In this document: one piece after another, positions 17,461 to 25,082 of the stretch | Layout of the letters: each line of letters starts with the position of its first letter | How positions within the stretch are numbered: position 1 is the stretch's first letter | From: Gammaproteobacteria bacterium | GTDB lineage: Bacteria > Pseudomonadota > Gammaproteobacteria > Steroidobacterales > PWYM01 | Length of the DNA: 42,748 nt | Direction of reading: 5' to 3' | Assembly: GCA_003567855.1 (NCBI GenBank) | Contig: PWYM01000083.1 | Span: 1 to 42,748 of the forward strand | Made by a program: the position numbers and the translations under genes | The notes under the pieces: model-generated | What the model was told of the DNA's origin: nothing | Seen by the model: only the letters and a program-made list of their open reading frames with translations | The model's database searches: none

Positions 17461-17489
17461 CCTGACCCCTGGTTTATATTGGGGTCAGG
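17461..17489. repeat. Perfect 9-bp inverted repeat between yggT and the DUF4426 gene
   Basis: CCTGACCCC (17461-17469) and GGGGTCAGG (17481-17489) are exact inverses around an 11-base AT-rich centre that contains TTTATATT. It begins directly after the yggT stop. There is no following T-run, so it is not a classic terminator. It could be an mRNA processing/stability hairpin or an operator overlapping a -10-like TATATT. Confidence 0.55.
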
Positions 17490-17515
17490 CGCTGTTCCCT
17501 CGGGGGGAGGAATTC

Positions 17516-18055
17516 ATGATGCCGCTCCGACTCGTTCCAGACTCCAGCCCGGCACCTGGTGCCGCCCGGCTCGTGCGCATGGGCGCCGCAACCCTGGCGG
17601 CAGTGCTGCTCGCCGCCTGTGGCCCGTCGCCGAATGGCGACGCCGATCGCGCGGCGCAGGTCACCGCGCCACCCACGGAGACGATGCGGGACTTCGGCGA
17701 TCACGTCGTGCACTTCCGGGCACTGACCACAGAGCAGCTGTCACCGGAGATCGCACGTGCCCACAACATCACGCGCAGTCGCAACCGTGCGATGCTGAAT
17801 GTGAGCGTCATCGAAAAGGAAGAGCTCGGCCCCGGCAAGCCGGTCCGCGCCCGCGTGGACGCCTCTGCACGCAATCTCACCGGGCAGCTCAAGAACCTGC
17901 GCGTGCGGGAAGTCACCGAAGAGGACGCGATCTACTACATCGGTGAAGTCGCGGTCTCCAACCGTGAAACGCTGACCTTCGAGATCGACGTCACGCCCGA
18001 GGGGCTCGACGAGCCCTACTCGGTGCGCTTTCGCCAGCAGTTCTACACGGACTGA
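17516..18055 (+). CDS. DUF4426 family lipoprotein
   Basis: 179 residues; function unknown. A lipoprotein signal is seen, with hydrophobic AATLAAVLLAAC and the lipid-modified Cys at residue 35. The mature part matches DUF4426: DFGDHVVHFRALTTEQLSPE, HNITRSRNRAMLNVSVIEKE, EDAIYYIGEVAVSNRETLTF and VRFRQQFYTD. A strong ribosome binding site (GGGGGGAGG, 17502-17510) sets the start at the first of two ATGs (17516). DUF4426 genes sit after yggT/metXW in Pseudomonas-like genomes, but metX and metW are absent here. Confidence 0.85.
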   Translation: MMPLRLVPDSSPAPGAARLVRMGAATLAAVLLAACGPSPNGDADRAAQVTAPPTETMRDFGDHVVHFRALTTEQLSPEIARAHNITRSRNRAMLNVSVIEKEELGPGKPVRARVDASARNLTGQLKNLRVREVTEEDAIYYIGEVAVSNRETLTFEIDVTPEGLDEPYSVRFRQQFYTD

Positions 18056-18102
18056 ACGTTCACACCCCGAGCACTGCCGAAATGCCGCCGCAGCAGGCAT
18101 TG

Positions 18103-18111
18103 TGCTATCTT
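18103..18111 (+). promoter_or_regulatory. Candidate extended -10 promoter for the HU-like gene
   Basis: TGC-TATCTT is an extended -10 (TGN plus TATCTT) in the 196-base gap after the DUF4426 gene. No clear -35 is seen. If used, it yields a leader of about 130 bases before the HU-like ATG. That leader contains a 7-bp inverted repeat, CACCAGT (18168-18174) with ACTGGTG (18213-18219), and two tiny ORFs. Confidence 0.35.
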
Positions 18112-18139
18112 CGCGCTTGTTTGGCGCCGCAGCCGGTGC

Positions 18140-18252
18140 ATGAGATCGCCGGCACGGCAGGGAGGATCACCAGTCACCTGGCCGCGGGCATTGTCATGAC
18201 CCGACCGGCGCCACTGGTGCACAGTCTGGACCACACGAGGAGTACGAGCTGA
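18140..18252 (+). other. Two overlapping tiny ORFs in the leader of the HU-like gene
   Basis: ORF a: ATG 18140 to TGA 18197-18199 (19 codons). ORF b: ATG 18196, overlapping the first stop as ATGA, to TGA 18250-18252 (18 codons), whose last base is the A of the HU-like ATG (TGATG). The chain is exact in the sequence. Neither ATG has a good Shine-Dalgarno, and the codon use is not distinctive, so translation is unproven. The main gene has its own GAGGAG at 18236-18241. Confidence 0.3.
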
Positions 18253-18590
18253 TGGCAGCAACCAAGAAGGCCGGCGCAGCCGCCAAGAAGCCCCCGACGA
18301 AGGCCGAGATCCAACGGACTATCGCCGAGCAGACGGGGCTGACCAAGAAGGACGTGGCGGCGGTGTTCGATGCGCTTCAGGAGCAGATCCGCAAGAACCT
18401 GTCAGGGCGCAACGCGCCGGGCCAGTTCGTGCTGCCCGGACTGCTGAAGATGACCGTGCGCAAGAAGCCTGCGACCAAGGCGCGCCCGGGCAAGAACCCG
18501 TTCACCGGCGAGGACATCATCATCAAGGCCAAGCCGGCCAGCAAGACCGTCAAGGTCACTGCGCTGAAGGGTCTGAAAGACCTCGTCTGA
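18252..18590 (+). CDS. HU/IHF-like DNA-binding protein with Lys/Ala-rich N-terminal tail
   Basis: 112 residues; a probable nucleoid protein. Residues 1-15 form a Lys/Ala/Pro tail (ATKKAGAAAKKPPT). The HU-like dimerisation helices follow (KAEIQRTIAEQTGLTKKDVA), then the beta-arm region. There, GKNPFTGEDIIIKAKPASKT aligns with the HU segment RNPQTGEE and keeps the intercalating Pro (Pro83). ALKGLKDLV ends the protein like HU's ALKDAV. It diverges from canonical HupA/B (longer, FVLPGLLKMTV in place of LVGFGTFEV), so it is a paralogue rather than the main HU. It stands alone on the plus strand and is closed by the hairpin at 18598-18622. Confidence 0.85.
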   Translation: MAATKKAGAAAKKPPTKAEIQRTIAEQTGLTKKDVAAVFDALQEQIRKNLSGRNAPGQFVLPGLLKMTVRKKPATKARPGKNPFTGEDIIIKAKPASKTVKVTALKGLKDLV

Positions 18591-18597
18591 GCACCTC

Positions 18598-18622
18598 GGG
18601 CGGCGTGGTTGGCACGCCGCCC
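18598..18622. terminator. Strong hairpin between convergent HU-like and terB-like genes
   Basis: GGGCGGCGTG (18598-18607), loop GTTGG, CACGCCGCCC (18613-18622): a perfect 10-bp stem 7 bases after the HU-like stop. No T-run follows on either strand, so it may act as an mRNA end-protecting or weak terminator. The rest of the gap to 18715 holds nothing recognised. Confidence 0.6.
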
Positions 18623-18715
18623 TCGGGCCGACCGGAAAAGCCTGCGTGCCGCCGGTCGGTCCGCGATCAGGCCCATTGCCGTCGAGCCCGGGCCAGCCCG
18701 CTGCCGTGCGTCGCC

Positions 18716-19180
18716 TCAGTCGCGCGACTCTTCCATGACGCTGTTGCGCAGGCGTACGCGGTCGGCATCACGCACGTACAGCAGGTTGCACAGCTTGCGC
18801 ATCAGGTGATCCTCATGCGGATGCAGGTTGGCGTCTGCCCACGCGACCCGCCACAGCATCTCGACCACGTTGAGCTTCTCGCACTCCGACAGCGCTTCAT
18901 GCAGCGCCCGCGTGAAGCGTTGCAGTGACACTGCATCGTGGAGTTCGCGCTCGGCGAGCGCGACAAGTTCGGCGGCCTCCTCGGTCGGCAGCGCGAAATG
19001 TTCACGCAGCAGGCCCACGACCATCGCGCTCTCGACCATCTTCTCGGCATGGTCGGCACGGGCCATCTCGACCAGCAGGCTCGCGGTCGCCAGCCGGATC
19101 GCGCCCTCGCGCTCACCCTCGTCGCGATCGCCCGGTGCCTTGCGCAGCCGCTCGAAGATCTCGCGCAGCGTTGCGATCAT
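18716..19180 (-). CDS. TerB-like (tellurite resistance TerB family) protein
   Basis: 154 residues, all-helical, cytosolic. It begins ATLREIFERLRK and has the family's acidic motif MARADHAEKMVES near 39-51 (metal-binding Asp/Glu region). LHDAVSLQRFTRAL and VVEMLWRVAWADANLHPHED are the usual second half. Stand-alone TerB-domain proteins of this length are common in proteobacteria and are not evidence of tellurite resistance; no other ter gene is nearby. ATG 19180 overlaps the stop of the upstream hydrolase by 4 bases, so the two are translationally coupled. Confidence 0.85.
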   Translation of the reverse strand: MIATLREIFERLRKAPGDRDEGEREGAIRLATASLLVEMARADHAEKMVESAMVVGLLREHFALPTEEAAELVALAERELHDAVSLQRFTRALHEALSECEKLNVVEMLWRVAWADANLHPHEDHLMRKLCNLLYVRDADRVRLRNSVMEESRD

Positions 19181-19851
19181 GATCCGCGCCCCGTGTCGCC
19201 GGACGACTCGAGGAAAGCCGTGACCACGTCGCGCAATGCGGTCAGGTGGCCGTGGAAGAAATGTCCGGCAGCATCGATCAGCTCGAGGCGCGGCCCGTCA
19301 GGATGGCGGCGCACCCAGTCGACCACGTCGGCGGTGGGCACGACGTCGTCGCTGCCACCCTGCACGAGCAGCCACGGCGGCATCCGCGCGGCGTCGAAGT
19401 CCAGCGCAAGGCGCGTGACCGCAGGCGCCACCGTGACCAGCCGCGCGGTGCGGCGCATACCCGCGGCGCGCGCCGCGATCACCCCGCCGAACGAGAAACC
19501 GAGCAGCCACAACGCGCGGCCCGGCCAGCGCCTGCAGGCATCGTCGATGACCGCGAGGGTATCGTCGAGCTCGCCGTCACCCTCACCGTAGCGGCCTTCG
19601 CTGCCACCGACGCCACGAAAGTTGAAGCGCACGCTGGGCACGCCCAGGCGGTTGCAGCTGCGCGCGAGCGTATGCACGACCTTGTTGTCCATCGTGCCCT
19701 GGTGCAGCGGGTGCGGATGACAGACGACGGCGAGTGCTTCACCGGCGTCCGGCTCGGGCGTCTCGATACGCAGTTCCAGCCTGCCGGCCGGACCGTCGAT
19801 GGTTTCGGCCGAGGACTGCGGCGCCCTGAGCGTTGCGGCACTGGCATTCAT
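19177..19851 (-). CDS. Alpha/beta hydrolase (YcjY/dienelactone-type)
   Basis: 224 residues. The alpha/beta hydrolase core is clear: VVCHPHPLHQGTMDNKVVHT (oxyanion region, 43-62), RFNFRGVGGSEGRYGEGDGE, nucleophile elbow GFSFGG with Ser120, Asp in QGGSDDVVP and His in AAGHFFHGH. This is the compact family annotated as alpha/beta hydrolase of unknown substrate, near-universal in gammaproteobacteria. It lies 10 bases after the amidohydrolase stop and overlaps the TerB-like ATG by 4 bases. Confidence 0.9.
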   Translation of the reverse strand: MNASAATLRAPQSSAETIDGPAGRLELRIETPEPDAGEALAVVCHPHPLHQGTMDNKVVHTLARSCNRLGVPSVRFNFRGVGGSEGRYGEGDGELDDTLAVIDDACRRWPGRALWLLGFSFGGVIAARAAGMRRTARLVTVAPAVTRLALDFDAARMPPWLLVQGGSDDVVPTADVVDWVRRHPDGPRLELIDAAGHFFHGHLTALRDVVTAFLESSGDTGRGS

Positions 19852-19861
19852 CGCACGACCT

Positions 19862-21166
19862 TCAGAGCGCGAGATGGGTGCGACCGGCCTTCATCACGAA
19901 GCGCACGTCACGCAGCTCCGAGATGTCCTCAAGCGGATTTCCCGCGACGGCGATGAGGTCGGCGTACTTGCCGGCCTCGATGCTGCCGAGGTCATCTTCC
20001 ATGTCGAGGAAACGCGCGCCGATGATTGTCGCCGAGCGTATCGCGTCGAGTTCAGGCATGCCGGCCTCGACCATGAGCTCGAACTCGCGGGCGTTGTCGC
20101 CGTGCGGAGAGACGCCGGAGTCGGTGCCGAATACGATGTTCACGTCGGCGGCCCAGGCGCGCGCGAAGGTGTCCTGGATCAGCGGGCCGATGGTCGCGGC
20201 CTTCTCGCGCACCACCTCCGGAAAAAAGCCGTCGATTTCGGCCTTCTCCGAGACCCAGCGGCCGGCGAGGATCGTCGGCACGTACCAGGTGCCGTGCGCC
20301 TTCATCGCCTCGATCACGTCGTCATCCATGTAGGTGCCGTGCTCGATGGAGTGCACGCCGGCGCGCACCGCGCGCAGCATGCCGTCGCGGCCGTGCGCGT
20401 GGGCGGCCACGTGGAAGCCATAATCGGCGGCGGTGGCCACGATCGCCTCGATTTCGTCATCCATGAACTGCGGCGCATCGCCACTGGGCGCGACCGACAG
20501 CACGCCGCCGGTGGCCGTGATCTTGATCAGGTCGGCGCCGTCCTTGTAGCGCTGGCGCACCGCTTCCCGCGCCTGTGCCTCGCCGTTGATCACGCCGTCC
20601 GTCGGCCCGGTGCGATACTGCAGGTGCTCGGCCCACCCGTTGGTCGGGTCGGCATGTCCCCCGGTGGTTGCGATGCTTTTCGCCGCGGTGAGGATGCGCG
20701 GGCCGGCCACGCGCCCCTCGCGGATCGCGTTGCGCAACGCCACGCTGACATTGAACTGGTCCCCCAGGTCACGCACGGTCGTGAAGCCCGCGTGCAGCGT
20801 ACGCTCGGCATACTGAGCCGAGCGGAAGGCTAGATCGGCCGGGTTGAGCTGGAAGCGCTCCAGGTACGCGGCCGGCCCACTCTGCGACGTGAGGTGGGTA
20901 TGCATGTCCATGAGCCCGGGCAGTACCGTGTGGTCGGCCAGGTCGATGACCTCATCGCCATCCGCGGCCTGTGCAAAGCCTTCGGTCACCTCAACGATAC
21001 GCTCGCCGCGGACGTGGATGGTCACGCGCTCGCGCAGCGTGCCGCTTTCCACGTCGAGCATCCGCCCGGCGTGCACCAGCACCGTGGATTCATCGGCCAC
21101 CGCTGGCGCGGTGCCGGCGACGATCAGCGCCAGCGCGAGCGCAAACGTTCGAAACGTGCGTGTCAT
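19862..21166 (-). CDS. Secreted metal-dependent amidohydrolase
   Basis: 434 residues with an N-terminal Sec signal (basic MTRTFRTF, hydrophobic [16 protein letters not shown], likely cleaved before DES), so periplasmic. Amidohydrolase superfamily: first metal motif [11 protein letters not shown] with His89 and His91; [12 protein letters not shown] with the likely metal-bridging Lys; [19 protein letters not shown]; and final Asp in [10 protein letters not shown]. The C-terminal barrel return is [20 protein letters not shown]. The closest type is the imidazolonepropionase-like/Xaa-Pro dipeptidase group; the substrate is not known. Its ATG shares one base with the FKBP stop (TAATG). Confidence 0.92.
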   Translation of the reverse strand: MTRTFRTFALALALIVAGTAPAVADESTVLVHAGRMLDVESGTLRERVTIHVRGERIVEVTEGFAQAADGDEVIDLADHTVLPGLMDMHTHLTSQSGPAAYLERFQLNPADLAFRSAQYAERTLHAGFTTVRDLGDQFNVSVALRNAIREGRVAGPRILTAAKSIATTGGHADPTNGWAEHLQYRTGPTDGVINGEAQAREAVRQRYKDGADLIKITATGGVLSVAPSGDAPQFMDDEIEAIVATAADYGFHVAAHAHGRDGMLRAVRAGVHSIEHGTYMDDDVIEAMKAHGTWYVPTILAGRWVSEKAEIDGFFPEVVREKAATIGPLIQDTFARAWAADVNIVFGTDSGVSPHGDNAREFELMVEAGMPELDAIRSATIIGARFLDMEDDLGSIEAGKYADLIAVAGNPLEDISELRDVRFVMKAGRTHLAL

Positions 21167-21642
21167 TATTCGATCTCCCTGAGTTCCACCTCGAACAGCA
21201 GCACCGCGTTCGGCGGGATCACGCCGCCGGCACCGCGACTGCCGTAGCCCAGTTCCGGCGGGATCACGAGCTCGCGGCGCTCGCCGGGACGCATGCCCGC
21301 CACACCCTGGTCCCAGCCGGCGATCACCTCGCTGGCGCCGACCGTGAACCGGAAAGGCTCGCCCCTGTCCAGCGAACTGTCGAAGCGGCGCCCGCGGGCA
21401 TCGGGCGCCTCGGGGTCATACAGCCATCCCGTGTAGTCGACCACCGCGACCTGGCCGGCCTCGATCGCATCGCCCTCCCCGGGTTCCAGCGTCTGTACGC
21501 GCAGGCCGTCGATGTCGGCGTCGGCCGCCGACCCGGTCGGCGTGCCTTCGACCTCACCATCCCGCGCGCCGCAACCGGCCAGCAGCAGTGCGCAGGCCAG
21601 CGTTACAAGTGCGCGGCGTACGCGCCGTCGCTCAGCGCTCAT
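21166..21642 (-). CDS. FKBP-type peptidyl-prolyl isomerase, lipoprotein
   Basis: 158 residues. The start at ATG 21642 gives a lipoprotein signal ([20 protein letters not shown], lipid Cys24); the ORF upstream is a shadow of msrB. The FKBP domain spans about 48-156: [53 protein letters not shown] and [20 protein letters not shown]. The active-site aromatic residues (Tyr, Phe, Trp) are kept. It should be membrane-anchored and assist periplasmic folding. It overlaps msrB by 11 bases and the amidohydrolase by 1 base. Confidence 0.93.
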   Translation of the reverse strand: MSAERRRVRRALVTLACALLLAGCGARDGEVEGTPTGSAADADIDGLRVQTLEPGEGDAIEAGQVAVVDYTGWLYDPEAPDARGRRFDSSLDRGEPFRFTVGASEVIAGWDQGVAGMRPGERRELVIPPELGYGSRGAGGVIPPNAVLLFEVELREIE

Positions 21643-22045
21643 CTTCGAACTCCAGTGCTGCCGAGTTGATGCAGAAACGCAGGCCGGTCGGGCGGGGGCC
21701 ATCCGGAAAGACGTGCCCGAGATGCGCGCCGCAGGCGCCGCACAGCACCTCGTCGCGTGTCATGCCGAGGCTGGTGTCACGCTCGGTGCGGACGCGGTCA
21801 GCGGCCAGCGCCTGCCAGAAGCTCGGCCAGCCCGAGCCGGAGTCGTACTTGTGCTCGGAATGGAACAGCGCGGCGCCACAGCACACGCACGCGTACGTGC
21901 CGTGGCCGTCGTGACTCAGCAACTCACCGCTGAATGGCGGCTCGGTGCCCTTTTCCTGCGTAACGTGCCACGCGCGCGGATCCAGCCGCTCGCGCAGCGC
22001 CGGTGGTGACGTGTCGCGTTTGCCCACGCGGGCCTCCCGGGTCAT
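21632..22045 (-). CDS. msrB: Peptide methionine-(R)-S-oxide reductase
   Basis: 137 residues; MsrB reduces methionine-R-sulfoxide in proteins. Zinc ligands are Cys53/Cys56 ([11 protein letters not shown]) and Cys102/Cys105 ([16 protein letters not shown]). The catalytic Cys is 125 in [10 protein letters not shown]. The substrate-binding segment [14 protein letters not shown] is intact. No signal peptide, so cytosolic. It heads the overlapping gene set running to the TerB-like gene. A TAGAAT -10 stands just upstream, so the set could be transcribed apart from htpG. Confidence 0.96.
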   Translation of the reverse strand: MTREARVGKRDTSPPALRERLDPRAWHVTQEKGTEPPFSGELLSHDGHGTYACVCCGAALFHSEHKYDSGSGWPSFWQALAADRVRTERDTSLGMTRDEVLCGACGAHLGHVFPDGPRPTGLRFCINSAALEFEDER

Positions 22046-22060
22046 TTACTGCCAGCGCTG

Positions 22061-22087
22061 ATTCTAACAGCCGGTCCCGCGACCGGC
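22061..22087 (-). promoter_or_regulatory. Candidate msrB -10 box with an upstream hairpin after htpG
   Basis: On the minus strand a 7-bp perfect hairpin, GCCGGTC/GACCGGC with loop GCGG (22087-22070), stands 9 bases after the htpG stop and is followed directly by TGTTAGAATC. TAGAAT (22066-22061) fits a -10; transcription would begin about 9 bases before the msrB ATG. No -35 is recognisable. The hairpin lacks a U-run, so as a terminator it would be weak. Confidence 0.4.
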
Positions 22088-22096
22088 CGGCCGCAC

Positions 22097-24004
22097 TCAA
22101 GCGCCGGGCTCGGCGGGGGAACGCGCCGGGTCGCCGTCGAGCTCGAGCAGCAGGCGGTTGAGACGCGCGACGAAGGCGCCCGGGTCACGCAGCTGGCGGC
22201 CCTCGGCGAGCTGTGCCTGGTCGAACAGCACGTGCGCGAGGTCCTCGAAGCGGCCGTCGGAAGCGGCCGAATCGAGCCTGCGCACGAGGGGGTGTCCGGG
22301 ATTGATCTCGAGCGCCGGCCGCGTGTCGGGCACCTCCTGGCCGGTCGCCTCGAGGATGCGGCGCATCTGTTCGCCCGGGTCATGCTCGCCGATGACCAGG
22401 CATGCCGGGGACTCGGTGAGCCGGCGACTGACGCGCACCTCGCTGACCCGGTCGCGCAGCGCGCGCTTCAGCCGTTTGACGAGATCGCGGTATTCCTTCT
22501 CACGGGTTTCCGCGAGGCCGTCTGCGCCGGCACCGCCTACACCCGACAGGTCCAGTTCGCCGCGGGCCACGTCCTTGAGCGCCACGCCGTCATACTCGGT
22601 CAGGTGCTGCATGACCCATTCGTCTATGCGGTCGGTCAGCAGCAGCACCTCGATGCCGCGCTCGCGAAAGACCTCCAGGTGCGGGCTGGCGCGCGCCGCG
22701 TCGGCGCCGTCGGCGACGAGGTAGTAGATCGACTTCTGGCCCTCGACCATGCGTTCACGGCAGGTATCGAGCGTTACCGTCTCGCCGGCGTCGGGGTCGT
22801 GCGTCGACGTGAAGCGCAGCAGGCCAGCGATGCGTTCGCGGTTGGCGAAGTCCTCGGCCAGGCCTTCCTTGAGGACGTTGCCGAACTCGCCCCACGCCTT
22901 CGCGTAAGCCTCGGGGTCGTTCTTCGCAAGATCGGCAAGCATGTCCAGCGCGCGCTTTGTCAGCGCCTTGCGTATCGCGTCGACGTGGGCGTCCTGCTGC
23001 AGGAGTTCGCGCGACACGTTGAGCGACAGGTCGGCGCAGTCGATCACGCCGCGGATGAAACGCAGGTACAGCGGCAGGAACTGCTCGGCATCGTCGAGGA
23101 TGAACACGCGCTGTACATAGAGCTTGAGCCCGCGCGGTGCCTCGCGCTGGTAGAGATCCCATGGCGCGCGCGACGGCAGGTACATCAGCACGGTGTACTC
23201 GCGCTTGCCCTCGACCTGCGCGTGGGTCCATGCCAGCGGCGCCTCCACGTCATGCGCGATATGCTGGTAGAACTCGCGATACTCGTCGTCGCCGATTTCG
23301 CTGCGCGGGCGCGTCCACAGTGCCTGCGCACTGTTGACGCTGCGCGCCTCGCCGTCGCCCTCGCGCAGCGTGACCGGAAAACCGATGTGGTCGGAATAGC
23401 GGCGCACGAGCGTCTCCAGGCGCAGCGCCGCCGCGAACTCGCGGGCATCTTCCTTGAGATGCAGCTCCACGAGCGTGCCGCGCTCGGCGCGTTCTACCCG
23501 GGAGACCGAGAACTCGCCCTGCCCGTCCGACGACCAGCACACGCCGTCGGCGGCATCGGCGCCGGCACGGCGCGTGTACACGTCGACGCGATCGGCGACG
23601 ATGAACGCGGAGTAGAAGCCGACACCGAACTGGCCGATGAGCTTCGCGTCCTTGCGCGCGTCACCGGACAGCCGGCCGAGGAAATCCGCGGTGCCCGAGC
23701 GCGCGATGGTACCGAGGTTTTCGATGACCTCCTCGCGCGACATCCCGATGCCGTTGTCGATCACGCGGACGACGCCGGCGTCGGCGTCGGCCTCGATGCG
23801 GATGGCAAGATCCAGGTCGTCGGCGAGCAGCTCCGGGGTCGACAGCGCCTCGAAACGCAGTTTGTCGCATGCGTCGGAAGCGTTGGAGATCAGCTCGCGC
23901 AGGAATATCTCGCGGTTGCTGTACAGCGAATGCACCATCAGGTGCAGCAGCTGCCTGACCTCGGCCTGGAAACCCAGCGTCTGGGCGTTCGACGTGTCGT
24001 TCAT
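22097..24004 (-). CDS. htpG: HtpG, Hsp90-family molecular chaperone
   Basis: 635 residues (E. coli 624); cytosolic ATP-dependent chaperone. The GHKL ATPase domain (1-230) shows [60 protein letters not shown] and [16 protein letters not shown]. The middle domain includes [20 protein letters not shown] followed by VSRELLQQD. The C-terminal dimerisation domain runs to the end. ATG 24004 has GGGAGG 4 bases upstream; an in-frame extension to 24118 is the leader. A sigma-32-like promoter lies at 24057-24085. Confidence 0.97.
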   Translation of the reverse strand: MNDTSNAQTLGFQAEVRQLLHLMVHSLYSNREIFLRELISNASDACDKLRFEALSTPELLADDLDLAIRIEADADAGVVRVIDNGIGMSREEVIENLGTIARSGTADFLGRLSGDARKDAKLIGQFGVGFYSAFIVADRVDVYTRRAGADAADGVCWSSDGQGEFSVSRVERAERGTLVELHLKEDAREFAAALRLETLVRRYSDHIGFPVTLREGDGEARSVNSAQALWTRPRSEIGDDEYREFYQHIAHDVEAPLAWTHAQVEGKREYTVLMYLPSRAPWDLYQREAPRGLKLYVQRVFILDDAEQFLPLYLRFIRGVIDCADLSLNVSRELLQQDAHVDAIRKALTKRALDMLADLAKNDPEAYAKAWGEFGNVLKEGLAEDFANRERIAGLLRFTSTHDPDAGETVTLDTCRERMVEGQKSIYYLVADGADAARASPHLEVFRERGIEVLLLTDRIDEWVMQHLTEYDGVALKDVARGELDLSGVGGAGADGLAETREKEYRDLVKRLKRALRDRVSEVRVSRRLTESPACLVIGEHDPGEQMRRILEATGQEVPDTRPALEINPGHPLVRRLDSAASDGRFEDLAHVLFDQAQLAEGRQLRDPGAFVARLNRLLLELDGDPARSPAEPGA

Positions 24005-24030
24005 GATCCTCCCACCGGCGAAAATTCGAC

Positions 24031-24048
24031 GGCCGCAAGCGTGCGGCC
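24031..24048 (-). promoter_or_regulatory. Hairpin in the htpG 5' leader
   Basis: Perfect 7-bp stem GGCCGCA/TGCGGCC with a 4-base loop. With transcription starting about 7 bases past the -10 (near 24050), the hairpin would form the very 5' end of the htpG mRNA, followed by GTCGAATTTT and the ribosome site. It may protect the 5' end. It does not cover the Shine-Dalgarno, so it is not an obvious thermosensor. Confidence 0.45.
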
Positions 24049-24056
24049 TGCGGCAG

Positions 24057-24085
24057 AGGTGGGGGCGGAGACGGGCGGTTTCAAG
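24057..24085 (-). promoter_or_regulatory. Sigma-32 (RpoH) type promoter of htpG
   Basis: On the minus strand: CTTGAAA (24085-24079), a 14-base spacer, then CCCCACCT (24064-24057). The RpoH consensus is CTTGAAA, 13-14 bases, CCCCATNT, so the -35 is perfect and the -10 matches at 7 of 8 positions. The predicted start is about 46 bases before the htpG ATG. htpG is a known RpoH gene in E. coli. Confidence 0.75.
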
Positions 24086-24118
24086 CGCCGGCGCGGGCCG
24101 CCGGGCGCACGGGTGCAA

Positions 24119-24376
24119 TCAGGCGCGCTGCCGGGCCTGGGTGGTGAGCGCGGCGCGGCGCACGCGTGCCAGCGGCAGCGCCGCAATAAGCGCGCCACCG
24201 AGCAGCAACCCGAAACCGGTGGCCGAAGACGCAAGCAGCGGCAGCGAAAACAGCGTTGCGCAGGCGATAACAGGTGGCGTGGCGGAAAGCAGTGTCGCGC
24301 GCAGGCGTCCCCACAGCAGGGGGACGCAGTAAAGCAGGTCCTCGAGCTCGTCGAGCAGCAGCAGTATGCGTTCCAT
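24119..24376 (-). CDS. Small hypothetical membrane protein
   Basis: 85 residues: an amphipathic start (ERILLLLDELEDLLYCVPLL), then two hydrophobic stretches, about 29-50 (LLSATPPVIACATLFSLPLL) and 53-70 (TGFGLLLGGALIAALPLA), and a basic tail. That is a plausible two-TM protein with positive-inside ends. I do not recognise the family. Same strand as htpG, whose promoter lies between the two genes. The ribosome site is weak. Protein-like composition compared with antisense frames supports it. Confidence 0.5.
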   Translation of the reverse strand: MERILLLLDELEDLLYCVPLLWGRLRATLLSATPPVIACATLFSLPLLASSATGFGLLLGGALIAALPLARVRRAALTTQARQRA

Positions 24377-24465
24377 TGCGGGTTGGTGTCCTGGTCAGGG
24401 GATGCGCATCTTAACAGTGCCGGGGCACGTCGGGTGCGATTCGGGTCACGCTGCGGAACGCGCGC

Positions 24466-24660
24466 TCAATCGGTGGCCCCGGGCAGGGCGATGCCATTGA
24501 TGCACGCCACTCGCAGCCGCTCGTCCGGTTCGCGCCGGCGATTGCACGCGTCCAGCGCCGCCTTCATCGCGGCGCCCACCCAGGCCACCCGGTCCACGGG
24601 GAGGTGAGCTGACGGCATGTGCAGCTGCAGGCGCTGGGTATCGGTGGGACTGGGCATCAT
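24466..24660 (-). CDS. Small hypothetical protein
   Basis: 64 residues with no TM. The composition (QRLQLHMPSAHLPVDRVAWV, then AAMKAALDACNRRREPDERL) looks like a helical, soluble protein rather than shadow sequence. Starts with ATG ATG at 24660; no strong Shine-Dalgarno. Neighbours are small unknowns on the same strand. No family recognised. It may be a false ORF. Confidence 0.35.
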   Translation of the reverse strand: MMPSPTDTQRLQLHMPSAHLPVDRVAWVGAAMKAALDACNRRREPDERLRVACINGIALPGATD

Positions 24661-24750
24661 CTTGTCTCGGGCTTCTTCAGGGCCAGGGGATGCCGGCGCG
24701 CCTGGCCGTAAGGTTCCGGCGGCACGATCCGCGTGTTCGGTTCGGGCGGT

Positions 24751-25008
24751 TCAGCTGTCGCTCTCCATGGCCCGGCGCACGCGACGCGCCCAGCTCTGGT
24801 ACCCCTGCCAACTGTAGAGCGAACGGTCATCGGGGCCACGCCTGGGGTTGGCGGCTTCGACCCGCGACAGCCAGGTGCGATAGGCCTCCCAGGTCTCACC
24901 CGCGTCGTCGGCCGCTCCGGTCGCCGGGGACGTACCGGCCCGGCGGCTGCCGCGGCCGACGACGCCGAGCAGGGCAGGCTGGAATCGCGAACGAGTGGAC
25001 TTTGGCAT
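24751..25008 (-). CDS. Small hypothetical protein with two Trp/Tyr/Arg motifs
   Basis: 85 residues. The first half is basic and Ala/Gly-rich. The second half has two similar helices, WEAYRTWLSRVEA (about 40-52) and WQGYQSWARRVRRAME (about 67-82), of the form W-x2-Y-x2-W-x2-R-V. Such repetition suggests a real small protein, perhaps a helical hairpin. ATG at 25008 has GGTGG 8-12 bases upstream. An AT-rich stretch at 25083-25139 could hold its promoter. Function unknown. Confidence 0.5.
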   Translation of the reverse strand: MPKSTRSRFQPALLGVVGRGSRRAGTSPATGAADDAGETWEAYRTWLSRVEAANPRRGPDDRSLYSWQGYQSWARRVRRAMESDS

Positions 25009-25082
25009 TCGGCAACCACCGCACTAGTGGAATGGCTGCACTGTAGCCTCGAGGTGGCCGTACATGAAGGAACTGCATCACA

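Noticed and set aside
18716..19180. Tellurite resistance locus
   Set aside because: Only a single TerB-domain protein is present; no terA, C, D, E or Z. Stand-alone TerB proteins are widespread.
22232..24607. 791-codon open frame on the plus strand across htpG
   Set aside because: Antisense shadow of htpG with composition typical of reverse-strand reading.
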